Shown: positions 1 to 6,652 of the stretch, piece by piece
How positions within the stretch are numbered: position 1 is the stretch's first letter
Layout of the letters: each line of letters opens with the position of its first letter
NCBI GenBank assembly: GCA_900548935.1
Contig: URMR01000055.1
Span: forward strand, 1-10,342
Direction: 5' to 3'
From: an uncultured Collinsella sp.
GTDB taxonomy: Bacteria > Actinomycetota > Coriobacteriia > Coriobacteriales > Coriobacteriaceae
Length of the DNA stretch: 10,342 nucleotides
Notes under the pieces: generated by a model
What the model was told of the DNA's origin: nothing
Databases searched by the model: none
What the model saw: the letters and a program-made list of their open reading frames with translations, nothing else
Position numbers and translations under genes: made by a program

Positions 1-1237
1 GAAGACCGATGGATGGCTCGTCGAGCACATACAGCACGCCGATGGTGCGGTTGCGCACGGCCCGGGCGAGCTGCACACGCTGGCGCTCACCCGTGGAGAG
101 CGTGGCACCGGCGCGATCGAGTGAAAGGTAATCGAGACCCAGGTCGACCAGACGACGGGCCGCGCTCAAAAACGAATCGCAGATATCCGTCGCCATGGGC
201 TGCATCTCGGGCGGCAAGGATGCGGGCACTCCGCGCACCCACTCAATCGCCTCGCCCAGCGTCATGGCCGCGGCCTGCGCCAGATTGATACCGCGCACTT
301 GGGGCTGGCGCGCAGCCTCGGAGAGACGCGTGCCGCCACAGCCACGGCATGCTCCCTCGCGCAAAAAGCGCGCAACGCGTTTGAGGCCCTTGTCGTCCTT
401 AACCTTGGCGAGCGCATTCTCAACGGTATAGACGGCGTTGTAATAGGTGAAATCGAGCGGCGTGGCGCCCTCGCCGTTTTTGGGAACGTAGAGAATGTGC
501 TTCTTAACCGCCGGGCCGTGGAACACGATATCGCGCTCTTGAGGCGTGAGTTGGCTAAACGGCACGTCGGTGCGTACGCCCATCTCGCCTGCCACCTGCT
601 TCATCAGATCCCACATGAGCGTACCCCAGGGAAGCACCGCGCCTTCGTTGATGGTCTTTGACTCGTCGGGCACCAGACTCGCCTCGTCCACCTCGCGCAT
701 GACACCAGTGCCGCCGCAGGTAGGGCACGCACCGCCACTGTTAAAGGCAAGGTCCTCGGCGCTCGGCGCGTAAAACTCGCGACCGCATGCAGGGCACGTG
801 AGCGACAGGCCCGCAGCCACGTTAAGGCTCGGCTCCGCACGCGCCCCGCAATGCGGGCACACATGATGGGCGCAGCGGCTAAAGAGTAGACGCAGGCTAT
901 TGTTGAGCTCGGTCATGGTGCCAAAGGTGGAACGCACGCCCGGCACGCTCGGGCGCTGGTGCAGCGCGAGGGCGGCGGGAACGAAACGCACGTCATCAAC
1001 CGAGGCCTTGCCGGCTTGCGTCAGGCGACGTCGAGTATAGGTGCTGAGTGCTTCCAAGTAGCGACGCGAGCCCTCGGCATAAAGAACTCCCAGCGCCAGC
1101 GAACTCTTGCCCGAGCCCGACACGCCGGCAATACCCACGAGCTTTCCCAGCGGAATATCGATATCGATGTCCTTGAGGTTATGGACGCGCGCGCCACGCA
1201 CCTCGATAGCCTGCGGACTCATCTTCTGTTCCGTCAT
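1..1237 (-). CDS. UvrA-family ABC ATPase, class II (UvrA2-like), C-terminal part outside the window
   Basis: N-terminal 412 residues of a UvrA homologue. They contain Walker A GVSGSGKSS (38-46), a Cys4 zinc module C127-x2-C130 / C148-x2-C151, the FNSGGACPTCGGTG segment (165-178), a further CRGCGGTRLS motif, the ABC signature LSTGERQRVQ (380-389) and Walker B LYVLDEP (402-408). In canonical UvrA more than 100 residues, the UvrB-binding domain, separate the first and second Cys pairs. Here only 17 do, so that domain is absent. This is the hallmark of class II UvrA proteins (Deinococcus UvrA2, Streptomyces DrrC), which are linked to tolerance of DNA-binding drugs rather than the UvrABC cut. The start is ATG at 1237: an AGGGTGA site lies 6 bases upstream, and a second in-frame ATG at 1221 is less well placed. 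The gene is the second in an operon, 10 bases after the ATPase gene. The second nucleotide-binding domain is off the left edge. The family is certain; the drug-tolerance role is inferred. Confidence 0.92.
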   Translation of the reverse strand, partial: MTEQKMSPQAIEVRGARVHNLKDIDIDIPLGKLVGIAGVSGSGKSSLALGVLYAEGSRRYLEALSTYTRRRLTQAGKASVDDVRFVPAALALHQRPSVPGVRSTFGTMTELNNSLRLLFSRCAHHVCPHCGARAEPSLNVAAGLSLTCPACGREFYAPSAEDLAFNSGGACPTCGGTGVMREVDEASLVPDESKTINEGAVLPWGTLMWDLMKQVAGEMGVRTDVPFSQLTPQERDIVFHGPAVKKHILYVPKNGEGATPLDFTYYNAVYTVENALAKVKDDKGLKRVARFLREGACRGCGGTRLSEAARQPQVRGINLAQAAAMTLGEAIEWVRGVPASLPPEMQPMATDICDSFLSAARRLVDLGLDYLSLDRAGATLSTGERQRVQLARAVRNRTIGVLYVLDEPSIGL

Positions 1238-1243
1238 CTTTAT

Positions 1244-1250
1244 CACCCTA
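1244..1250 (-). promoter_or_regulatory. Ribosome binding site of the UvrA-like gene, overlapping the ATPase stop codon
   Basis: On the minus strand the site reads TAGGGTGA. TAG (1250-1248) is the stop codon of the upstream ATPase gene and AGGGTGA is the Shine-Dalgarno sequence for the ATG at 1237. The overlap suggests that ribosomes finishing the ATPase help start the UvrA-like protein, so the two products are probably made together. Confidence 0.7.
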
Positions 1251-2366
1251 CTCATGCCATAAAACTCGATCGCGAATGTACGCGCCCAGCATGGGCACGG
1301 TAAACCGGACGAGGCCGTATCCGGCAGCTTCGATGACGCGCTCGCGAATCAGGCTTGCGCGATATTTACTCGCCCAGCTCTGGGTACGCTCGCAGCGCTC
1401 AATGATATCCGCCACGCGAGTCGGTTTGCCCTCGTCAGTAGCCATGGCCTCGATAAAGAGGCGCTGCGGACTGCGCAACCCGTAATACAGGGGCGCGTCG
1501 ACCGCTTCGTAGAACTCGGAGACGGCATCCGCATGGCCATCCTCGACATCGCGCCTTTCGATGACCTGCGAGCTACGCCGGACAGCAGACCGCCACATGT
1601 AATATCCCACCAGCTGAACCATATAGGGATGCCCCATGCTCTTGTGTGCCGCAAGGTCCGCCGTCTCCGCGTCAACGTAAAGACCAGCGTCTTTGACCGT
1701 CTGGATATATGAATCGCGCACCTTGGGCAAAGATATCGCCCCCAGCGTACGCTGCTGGGCACGCCGCAAAAACGTCACGCTCGGCTCTTCGAGCAGATCG
1801 TCAACCATACTGGGTAAGCCGGCGAACACCAGCGCAAGACCGCGCTGGTCGCTATCGGGCAAGCCCGTGGCGTCCTGATCTCCGAGCACCTGCTGATAGA
1901 GAACGGCAAGAGCCGCCAGCTCCTCGATAGACGCAGATTGCGCCTCGTCAATCGCAAACAGTATGCCCTTGCCTGGACCGAGCTTCTTGAGGCGCTCGTT
2001 GACCAGCCCTCGCAACGTCTCGCCCTTTGCCCGCGCCGCCTCGACCGACATCCGGCCAAACGACGGACCGAACTCCATTGACGTCACAACGGGTTTATTC
2101 GAGCGAAGCGCGTCGGCCAAGCGGTCGCATAAGCCAAGCGAAGCGGAATCGGAGACAACCGCCCATCCGCGCTCATTGGCTAGACGTTGCAGCTCCCGCA
2201 GGAGAACCGTTTTGCCGCAGCCGCGGTTTCCCGTAATGAGCATGAGCCTACCCGGCGCTCCGGCGCCGTTGTCGAGTCCTTCCTCAAAATCTTCGATGAC
2301 CGACTCTCGACCGATGAGCATCGGAGGCCGCTTGCCTGCCGTTGGCTTAAAGGGATTTGGATTCAT
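1248..2366 (-). CDS. AAA/STAND-type P-loop ATPase of unknown function
   Basis: A 372-residue soluble protein. The N-terminus has an IGRE motif (18-21), as seen just before the P-loop in AAA_16, archaeal-type and Orc1/Cdc6-like ATPases. Walker A is GNRGCGKT (46-53), Walker B is GILFAIDEAQ (134-143), and a sensor-1-like strand reads LALVFAGLPSM. The C-terminal third (from about residue 290) is helical and ends in what looks like a winged-helix region, so DNA binding is possible but not shown. No signal peptide or membrane helix is seen. The start is ATG at 2366, with GAGGAGG 5 bases upstream. The gene heads an operon with the UvrA-like ABC ATPase, and its stop codon overlaps the next ribosome binding site. 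That linkage suggests a role alongside a DNA-lesion or drug-response protein. I do not recognise a specific named family. Confidence 0.85.
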   Translation of the reverse strand: MNPNPFKPTAGKRPPMLIGRESVIEDFEEGLDNGAGAPGRLMLITGNRGCGKTVLLRELQRLANERGWAVVSDSASLGLCDRLADALRSNKPVVTSMEFGPSFGRMSVEAARAKGETLRGLVNERLKKLGPGKGILFAIDEAQSASIEELAALAVLYQQVLGDQDATGLPDSDQRGLALVFAGLPSMVDDLLEEPSVTFLRRAQQRTLGAISLPKVRDSYIQTVKDAGLYVDAETADLAAHKSMGHPYMVQLVGYYMWRSAVRRSSQVIERRDVEDGHADAVSEFYEAVDAPLYYGLRSPQRLFIEAMATDEGKPTRVADIIERCERTQSWASKYRASLIRERVIEAAGYGLVRFTVPMLGAYIRDRVLWHE

Positions 2367-2400
2367 GTCGGCCTCCTCGGATCGGTAAACCCTGGTAACA

Positions 2401-2428
2401 GTTATACCAACTTATACCGAGTTATACC
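2401..2428. repeat. Three TTATACC direct repeats at exact 10 bp spacing
   Basis: TTATACC occurs at 2402-2408, 2412-2418 and 2422-2428, one helical turn apart. Read on the minus strand they are GGTATAA copies, located 36 to 62 bases upstream of the ATPase start. Two of the three (TGGTATAAC) also resemble extended -10 boxes. The arrangement fits an operator bound by a protein on one face of the helix, or a promoter region of the ATPase-UvrA operon. I find no convincing -35 element at standard spacing for any copy. Confidence 0.6.
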
Positions 2429-2439
2429 ATCAGCAGGTG

Positions 2440-2530
2440 ACAAAGGGACTGTCCCCCTTGCAGCGTCGGCGCCAAAATCAATTAGTCAAGGATCAGAGGG
2501 TTCAAAAATCTACCATTTCTACCCCGTCCC
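2440..2530. repeat. Probable dispersed intergenic repeat with GGGAC-type palindrome
   Basis: This non-coding stretch lies between the translation GTPase stop and the TTATACC repeats. One side holds an imperfect palindrome, CAAAGGGACTGTCCCCCTTG (2441-2460). The other abuts a GGGGACGGGG run on the minus strand (2521-2530), followed by a TAGAAATGGTAGATTTTTGA segment. Both ends carry GGGGAC. I recall similar GGGAC palindromes and GGGGACGGGG-type sequences recurring between genes in Coriobacteriia, so this is probably a REP-like or decayed mobile-element remnant. The palindrome may also act as a weak terminator for the GTPase gene, although no good U-tract follows it. Confidence 0.4.
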
Positions 2531-4531
2531 CTAATGGCAGAAGAAGGTGGGGTCGGCGGGGCGATAGGAGCGGAAGGTGGCGGGATCGACCTTTACGTGA
2601 GCTGCGGCGGGTACGTCGTACCATTTGACCGTGTAGCCGGCGCCGTGAGAGCAAAAGACCGAGTCGGGCGTGTTGGGCAGATCGGCCTCGGGCTCATAGG
2701 CGACCGTCTCGATTACGTGCTCGGCATCATGGCAAGCCGCATAGCCGGCGAACTCTAGGTACAGATGTCCGCGACCACTCGTGTAGGCAGCCACCTCCAG
2801 CGCGTAATCCTGCACCTCAGATGCCGGCACGCAACCCACAAGCTTCGCCCGGTCGCCCGCCATCGTCGGCGGCTCGTACTCGGCACCCATGCGCGTGGCA
2901 TCCGAGAGCGCCCTGCCCACGCACTCCCCCGGCACCTCGAGCTCAAAGTGGTACCACGGCTCCAACAGCACCGCCGCGCCGGCCTCACGCGCCTGCATGA
3001 GTCCCTGTCGAATCGCGCGATACGTGGCCTGGCGAAAATCGCCGCCCTCGGTATGTTTGGCATGCGCACGGCCGCCTGTGAGCGTAATGCGCACATCGGT
3101 GATGGGCGAGCCAGTCAGCACGCCCAGGTGATCGCGCTCCATGGCGTTGGTGAGTGCCAGACGCTGCCAGTTAAGATCGAGCTCGTCGGTCGAGGTCACG
3201 GTCCCAAACTGCACGCCCGAACCCGCTGGCAACGGCTCCAGGCGCAGATGCACCTCGGCATAGTGGCGCAGTGGCTCAAAGTGGCCCACGCCCTCGACCG
3301 GCTGCGAAATGGTCTCCTTATAGAGGATGCCGCCGGGCTCAAACTCGACTGCAAGGCCAAAACGATCGGCCAGCACGCGCTGCACGACCTCGAGCTGCAC
3401 GGCGCCCATCAACTGCAGGTGAATCTGCTCGAGATGCGTATTCCAGCTTACGCCGAGCATGGGATCTTCGTCCGCCAGCTCAGTCAACGCTTTGAACACC
3501 GCATGGACATCGTGTTCGCCCGGAAGCACCGTATAGGTGAGAACTGGCGCAATGACGGGCGCATCGCACGCGGATTCCGCGCCCAAGGCGTCCCCTGGGC
3601 GAACGTGCGCAAGACCCGTCACGGCACAAATACCGCCAGCAGCAACTTCTTGGGCAAGTTCATACTTCTCGCCGTTATAGATGCGTACCTGATCGACCTT
3701 CTGCTCCCATGCCTCGGCACCGGAACGTCCGTCAATCATCTGCTTGGCATGCAGCGTGCCGCCGGTCACTTTAACCCAAGCCAAGCGCTCGCCGCGATCC
3801 CCGCGGCTCACGCGGTAGACGCGCGCGGCAAACTCTGGGAGCCACGTCTGTTCGCGCATCAGCGCGCATATGCCATCCAGCAGCTCGTCCACGCCTTGGT
3901 CCTTGAGCGCCGAGCCGGCAAAGCAGGGAAAGAGCTTGCGCTCAGCAACCATGCGCGACAGCGTCGCGGAGGAAAGCTCACCCGCCTCAAGAAACTCCTC
4001 GAGCGCCGCCTCGTCCAACGCAGCAGCGTCCTCCTGAACGGCGCCGCCCGCCAGCAGTTCGTTGTCATCCAGGCAGCCCTCGGAAAGACGCTGTTCGAGT
4101 TGTGCCAGCAAAACATCGCGGCCGGGATTCTCCAAATCGATCTTGTTGATAAAGATGAACGTCGGAATGTCATAGCGTGCAAGCAGGCGCCACAGGGTTT
4201 CGGTGTGCCCCTGCACGCCATCATTGGCGCCCACAACCAAAATCGCATAGTCGAGCGCGCGCAATGTGCGCTCCGCCTCGGCAGAAAAATCGACATGCCC
4301 CGGTGCATCCACGAGCATGACGTGGGTATCGCCATGGTCGAGCACGGCCTGCGACGAGAAAATCGTAATGCCGCGCTCGCGCTCAATCTCGTTCGTATCC
4401 AGGTGCGAATCGCCATCGTCCACGCGACCGCGCTTGCGAATGCGACCCGCGTTGAACAGCATGGCCTCGGCCAGCGTGGTCTTGCCGGCATCGACATGCG
4501 CCAAGATTCCAACGACCGCTTGCTTCGACAT
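2531..4531 (-). CDS. TetM/EF-G-like translation factor GTPase
   Basis: A 666-residue ribosome-dependent GTPase of the EF-G/TetM superfamily. The G domain has AHVDAGKTT (11-19), RERGIT (51-56), DAPGH (75-79), NKID (129-132) and GSAL (206-209). EF-G-like domains follow, with YKETISQPVEG (404-414) opening domain IV and LEPLPAGSGV (431-440) matching TetM's LSPLPLGSGM. In TetM the domain IV loop YYSPV displaces tetracycline; the aligned residues here are AHAKH (489-493), within an EF-G-like HTEGGDFRQAT stretch. The C-terminus carries FCSHGAGYTVKW (626-637), which I associate with a chromosomal group of translation factor GTPases in Firmicutes and Coriobacteriia. A housekeeping or stress role at the ribosome is therefore likelier than tetracycline resistance. 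ATG at 4531 is chosen because GAGGAGA lies just upstream; an upstream extension to 4600 lacks family similarity. The gene is apparently monocistronic. Confidence 0.88.
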   Translation of the reverse strand: MSKQAVVGILAHVDAGKTTLAEAMLFNAGRIRKRGRVDDGDSHLDTNEIERERGITIFSSQAVLDHGDTHVMLVDAPGHVDFSAEAERTLRALDYAILVVGANDGVQGHTETLWRLLARYDIPTFIFINKIDLENPGRDVLLAQLEQRLSEGCLDDNELLAGGAVQEDAAALDEAALEEFLEAGELSSATLSRMVAERKLFPCFAGSALKDQGVDELLDGICALMREQTWLPEFAARVYRVSRGDRGERLAWVKVTGGTLHAKQMIDGRSGAEAWEQKVDQVRIYNGEKYELAQEVAAGGICAVTGLAHVRPGDALGAESACDAPVIAPVLTYTVLPGEHDVHAVFKALTELADEDPMLGVSWNTHLEQIHLQLMGAVQLEVVQRVLADRFGLAVEFEPGGILYKETISQPVEGVGHFEPLRHYAEVHLRLEPLPAGSGVQFGTVTSTDELDLNWQRLALTNAMERDHLGVLTGSPITDVRITLTGGRAHAKHTEGGDFRQATYRAIRQGLMQAREAGAAVLLEPWYHFELEVPGECVGRALSDATRMGAEYEPPTMAGDRAKLVGCVPASEVQDYALEVAAYTSGRGHLYLEFAGYAACHDAEHVIETVAYEPEADLPNTPDSVFCSHGAGYTVKWYDVPAAAHVKVDPATFRSYRPADPTFFCH

Positions 4532-4591
4532 GGCTCTCCTCTTATTGCAAGCCCATCGCACGCGACAACGGGCATCCTCGTTCCACACTGG

Positions 4592-4620
4592 ATGATACAA
4601 TTTACGGGCCGGCGGGCGAA
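4592..4620 (-). promoter_or_regulatory. Weak candidate promoter for the translation GTPase
   Basis: On the minus strand TATCAT (4597-4592) could be a -10 box and TTCGCC (4620-4615) a poor -35, with a 17-base spacer. This would give a leader of roughly 50 bases before the ATG at 4531. Only the -10 is reasonable, so this is a suggestion. Confidence 0.25.
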
Positions 4621-4718
4621 GCGGGCCCTATCCCCCGACCGAGCTCATCGCCCTGCGTTGCCGCGCGGCGATTTTCGTAGGTTCGCGCCTTGCGAAAGCC
4701 GGCTTGCAAAACAGTGCA

Positions 4719-4758
4719 GCGAATGAAAATGGCCCCACCCGAGGCCATTTTCATTCGC
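4719..4758 (-). terminator. Perfect 16 bp hairpin, probable terminator of the acetyltransferase gene
   Basis: GCGAATGAAAATGGCC (4719-4734) is followed by an 8-base loop (4735-4742) and its exact reverse complement GGCCATTTTCATTCGC (4743-4758). The hairpin starts 27 bases after the GNAT stop codon, as expected for a terminator on the minus strand. It is longer and more AT-rich than usual and lacks an immediate T-run; the nearest is TGTTTTGC, a few bases on. It separates the GNAT gene from the GTPase gene. The remaining spacer on either side (4532-4718 and 4759-4785) shows no further gene. Confidence 0.65.
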
Positions 4759-4785
4759 GCGAATTATTGATATGAGGCGTCGCTC

Positions 4786-5274
4786 TTATGCCTCGCGCAG
4801 CCAGTCAAACGCAACACGCGGTGTGCCGTCCGACACATACACGATGCCGGCGCGCTCAAAGCCGGCCTTTATGATGGCACCCTGCATGGGCAGGTTGTCC
4901 TGATGCGTGTCGATGCGCAGGTGATCGGCACGCTCCTTGGCAAAGGCAAACATCGCAGCCGTGATACCGTGCACGGTGCCGTCGGATGCCACGCGGTGCA
5001 GCACGGCGTATGGAGCGTCGCTACGCCATTGCCCGTCCTCAATTACGTCATAGCACTCGTCCGGGCCCGGTAAAAAGGCAAACGTCGCCACCACGCGACC
5101 GTCGACTTCGCACACGTAGCTGCCACCGGCGGCGATATCGGCAGCCAGCTGCTCGGCAGAAGGCGTGCCCTCGGGCCATTGCGTGGCGTTGCCATGCGCG
5201 CGCATAAAGGCGCGGGCAGCGTCGTAGATAGCCATGACGGCGGGAATGTCGGTATCGAGGGTTTTTCTGATCAT
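4786..5274 (-). CDS. GNAT-family N-acetyltransferase
   Basis: A 162-residue single-domain protein, typical GNAT length. The N-terminus MIRKTLDTDIPAVMAIYDAA is the usual first strand and helix. VCEVDGRVVATFAF (54-67) is the central antiparallel hairpin. The acetyl-CoA region is VLHRVASDGTVHGITAAMF (91-109), in a degenerate form of the R-x-x-G-x-G/A loop. Motif B follows with IDTHQDNLPMQGAIIKAGFE (121-140), where N127 occupies the common Asn position. It should transfer an acetyl group from CoA to an amine; the substrate cannot be told from sequence. The start could be GTG at 5277 or the adjacent ATG at 5274, with GAGGT 6 or 9 bases upstream respectively; I prefer ATG. The gene is divergent from the small Cys/His protein and followed by a strong hairpin, so it is probably a single-gene unit. 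Confidence 0.88.
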   Translation of the reverse strand: MIRKTLDTDIPAVMAIYDAARAFMRAHGNATQWPEGTPSAEQLAADIAAGGSYVCEVDGRVVATFAFLPGPDECYDVIEDGQWRSDAPYAVLHRVASDGTVHGITAAMFAFAKERADHLRIDTHQDNLPMQGAIIKAGFERAGIVYVSDGTPRVAFDWLREA

Positions 5275-5296
5275 CACGCGGCGACCTCACGTTTAT

Positions 5297-5326
5297 TGGT
5301 ATCACTTTGGTTGAGCAATGATACCA
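5297..5326. promoter_or_regulatory. Operator-like palindrome in the divergent spacer
   Basis: TGGTATCA (5297-5304) and TGATACCA (5319-5326) are perfect inverted copies separated by 14 bases. Their centres are 22 bases apart, two helical turns. The palindrome occupies most of the spacer between the acetyltransferase (minus strand) and the 98-residue protein (plus strand), so a dimeric regulator bound here could control both. As a single-stranded hairpin it would be poor because of the long loop, so a DNA-level operator is favoured. Confidence 0.5.
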
Positions 5327-5351
5327 GCGTTTGGAGAGAGGCGCGAAGCAG

Positions 5352-5648
5352 ATGGGAAGCAAAAAGCGAGCCGCCTGGTCAAAGGCTAAAAGCGAGTTTT
5401 TGGGCGCTGCTACCGGCGGCGATATGAGCGACCTGTTTGCGCGCGAGGACGAGCGCCGCGACGCCCTGGACGCCGAGCGCGATGAAGCCTGGCGTTACAA
5501 GTCGTGCGAACGCAAAAACCGTTACGACACACGCGCCGAGGCCGAGGCAGTTATGGCCGACTGCGAAAACCGCGGGCGGCGTGGTTTGGCCTGCTACAAA
5601 TGCGAATACTGCGGTGGATGGCACCTGACGTCGCACCCTTGGAAATAG
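5352..5648 (+). CDS. Small Cys/His-rich putative zinc-binding protein
   Basis: A 98-residue hydrophilic protein with a basic N-terminus (MGSKKRAAWSKAKSEF), an acidic/basic helical middle (residues 28-48) and a C-terminal zinc-ribbon-like unit: C52, then C-x2-C at 84-87 (YKCEYCGGWHLTSHP), with H91 and H95 as further possible ligands and C71 and C81 nearby. The pattern C-x2-K-x-R-Y ... Y-x-C-x2-C-G-x-W-H-L-T recurs in small bacterial and phage proteins of unknown function. It may bind nucleic acid or a protein partner, but nothing here decides that. ATG at 5352 is preferred, with GAGG 10 bases upstream (5338-5341); a TTG at 5331 would add seven residues but lies in the ribosome binding site. 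The gene is divergent from GNAT and convergent with rsmJ, whose stop is 48 bases away. Confidence 0.75.
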   Translation: MGSKKRAAWSKAKSEFLGAATGGDMSDLFAREDERRDALDAERDEAWRYKSCERKNRYDTRAEAEAVMADCENRGRRGLACYKCEYCGGWHLTSHPWK

Positions 5649-5696
5649 GCGCCGCATCGGCACGGCATTGACGGAGTGTCAGCCATCGTACGCAAG

Positions 5697-6401
5697 CTAC
5701 GGACGCGGCGGCACCAAAACATCGTAACGAACGGCCTTGCCCGCAAGCTGATAGCTCGGCTTAACGCCGGCAAGCAGCGGCCCCTTCACCGGCCGCTTGA
5801 TAACGACCTTGCGCGGCCGCACCGCGAGCGCAGCTTCGACCAGCGTCTCCTCATCGGCGCATGGCTGTTCCAAATGGTGCAAGAGTTGGAACTTCTTTTT
5901 CACCGCCGCACTCTTGGTGCGCTCGGGAAACATGGGATCCAGATATACCACGTCGGGAGCGGCGAGCTCGCCCTGCCCGATCAGCTCAGCTGCATGGCGA
6001 AGGCCGGCAATGCTGTCCTCGCCCGCATGCAAACGCATGCGGGTCACGGCATCAGCAAGCGCCGGATCATCCGCCGCGCGATCCAAGGCATCCTTGAGGA
6101 GCGCCGCGATCACGCAATCCTGCTCATACAGATCGACGGTAAAGCCCGCGGCCGCCAACAGCAGCGAATCCTCGCCAAAGCCTGCTGTGGCATCGATTGC
6201 CCACGGTTGCTCGGCACCTTTTATGCGTGCAGCCTTTATCAACAGCTCTTGCTGCAGACGGCCCTGCTTGAGCCGTGGAAGCATGCGGCCAAAATCGGCA
6301 CGCAGCTCCATCGTGCCGTCGGTGAGCGTGAGGCCCTCGGGCTTCCCGGTCAGCTCAAGCCCCGCGGCCCGAGCAACAGAAAAGGGATCGACGACGCCCA
6401 T
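5697..6401 (-). CDS. rsmJ: 16S rRNA (guanine(1516)-N(2))-methyltransferase RsmJ
   Basis: A 234-residue class I SAM-dependent methyltransferase. Recognisable RsmJ (YhiQ) features are a short N-terminal segment, then a basic GRLQQELLIKAARIKG linker (47-62), the SAM-binding motif I AIDATAGFGEDSLLLAAAG (68-86), acidic E93 at the end of strand 2 (LYEQD), and VVYLDPMFPERTKSAAVKKK (151-170), the family's DPMFP catalytic motif with its following basic stretch. The C-terminal VVIKRPVKGP (199-208) also fits the family. It would methylate N2 of G1516 in 16S rRNA in the small subunit, in the cytoplasm. The start is ATG at 6401, because AGGAG lies 5 bases before it; an in-frame GTG at 6407 overlaps the AGGAG and is unlikely. 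It is single on its strand here, convergent with the small zinc-ribbon gene and divergent from the binding-protein gene. Confidence 0.9.
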   Translation of the reverse strand: MGVVDPFSVARAAGLELTGKPEGLTLTDGTMELRADFGRMLPRLKQGRLQQELLIKAARIKGAEQPWAIDATAGFGEDSLLLAAAGFTVDLYEQDCVIAALLKDALDRAADDPALADAVTRMRLHAGEDSIAGLRHAAELIGQGELAAPDVVYLDPMFPERTKSAAVKKKFQLLHHLEQPCADEETLVEAALAVRPRKVVIKRPVKGPLLAGVKPSYQLAGKAVRYDVLVPPRP

Positions 6402-6652
6402 GGACACTCCTTAATAAACAAACGAATACGCGGGGCGCCGTTCATGTCGGCACCCAACCGTCCGCTATTGTCCCACATGCGACATGGCCCACCGCCCATT
6501 GCAGAATGCGGGCATCTATTTAGCGGTAAAGCACCAAATCCCGTCAGGATTGCCCTCCACCTCAACCCTGCGTTTACCCGCCGCTTCGCGGCTGTTCCAT
6601 ACTTGCCCGTCCGTATCATTAAAGGACTGAACATTCGTCGTGAGGAATGCAA
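6402..6652. other. Divergent spacer between rsmJ and the binding-protein gene
   Basis: This 251-base intergenic stretch should hold the promoters of both genes. I see a short hairpin GCCGC-TTC-GCGGC (6580-6592) and a TATCAT (6614-6619) that could be a -10 box for the binding-protein operon, but no acceptable -35 in front of it. The reading frames crossing this spacer lack homology and good starts, and I see no RNA gene. Confidence 0.4.

Noticed and set aside
2531..4531. Calling the GTPase a tet resistance gene
   Set aside because: The domain IV drug-displacing loop is not conserved, and the C-terminal motif fits a different group.
4601..4700. Possible RNA gene in the GC-rich, locally self-complementary spacer upstream of the GTPase
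   Set aside because: I could not fold it as a tRNA or recognise any known RNA; short GC-rich inverted repeats are common in such DNA.
2765..4726. A 653-codon plus-strand open frame opposite the translation GTPase
   Set aside because: It is antisense to a clearly homologous gene. Its translation is Arg/His/Ala-rich without any recognisable domain, as expected for the opposite strand of GC-rich coding DNA.
5664..5684. Bidirectional terminator between the small protein gene and rsmJ
   Set aside because: Only a weak bulged stem (GGC-AT-TGAC / GTCA-GCC) with no T-run on either side; too weak to call.
6590..6620. Promoter for the binding-protein/channel operon with -10 TATCAT at 6614-6619
   Set aside because: The -10 is acceptable, but no hexamer at 16-18 bases upstream resembles a -35 box, so I do not call it.
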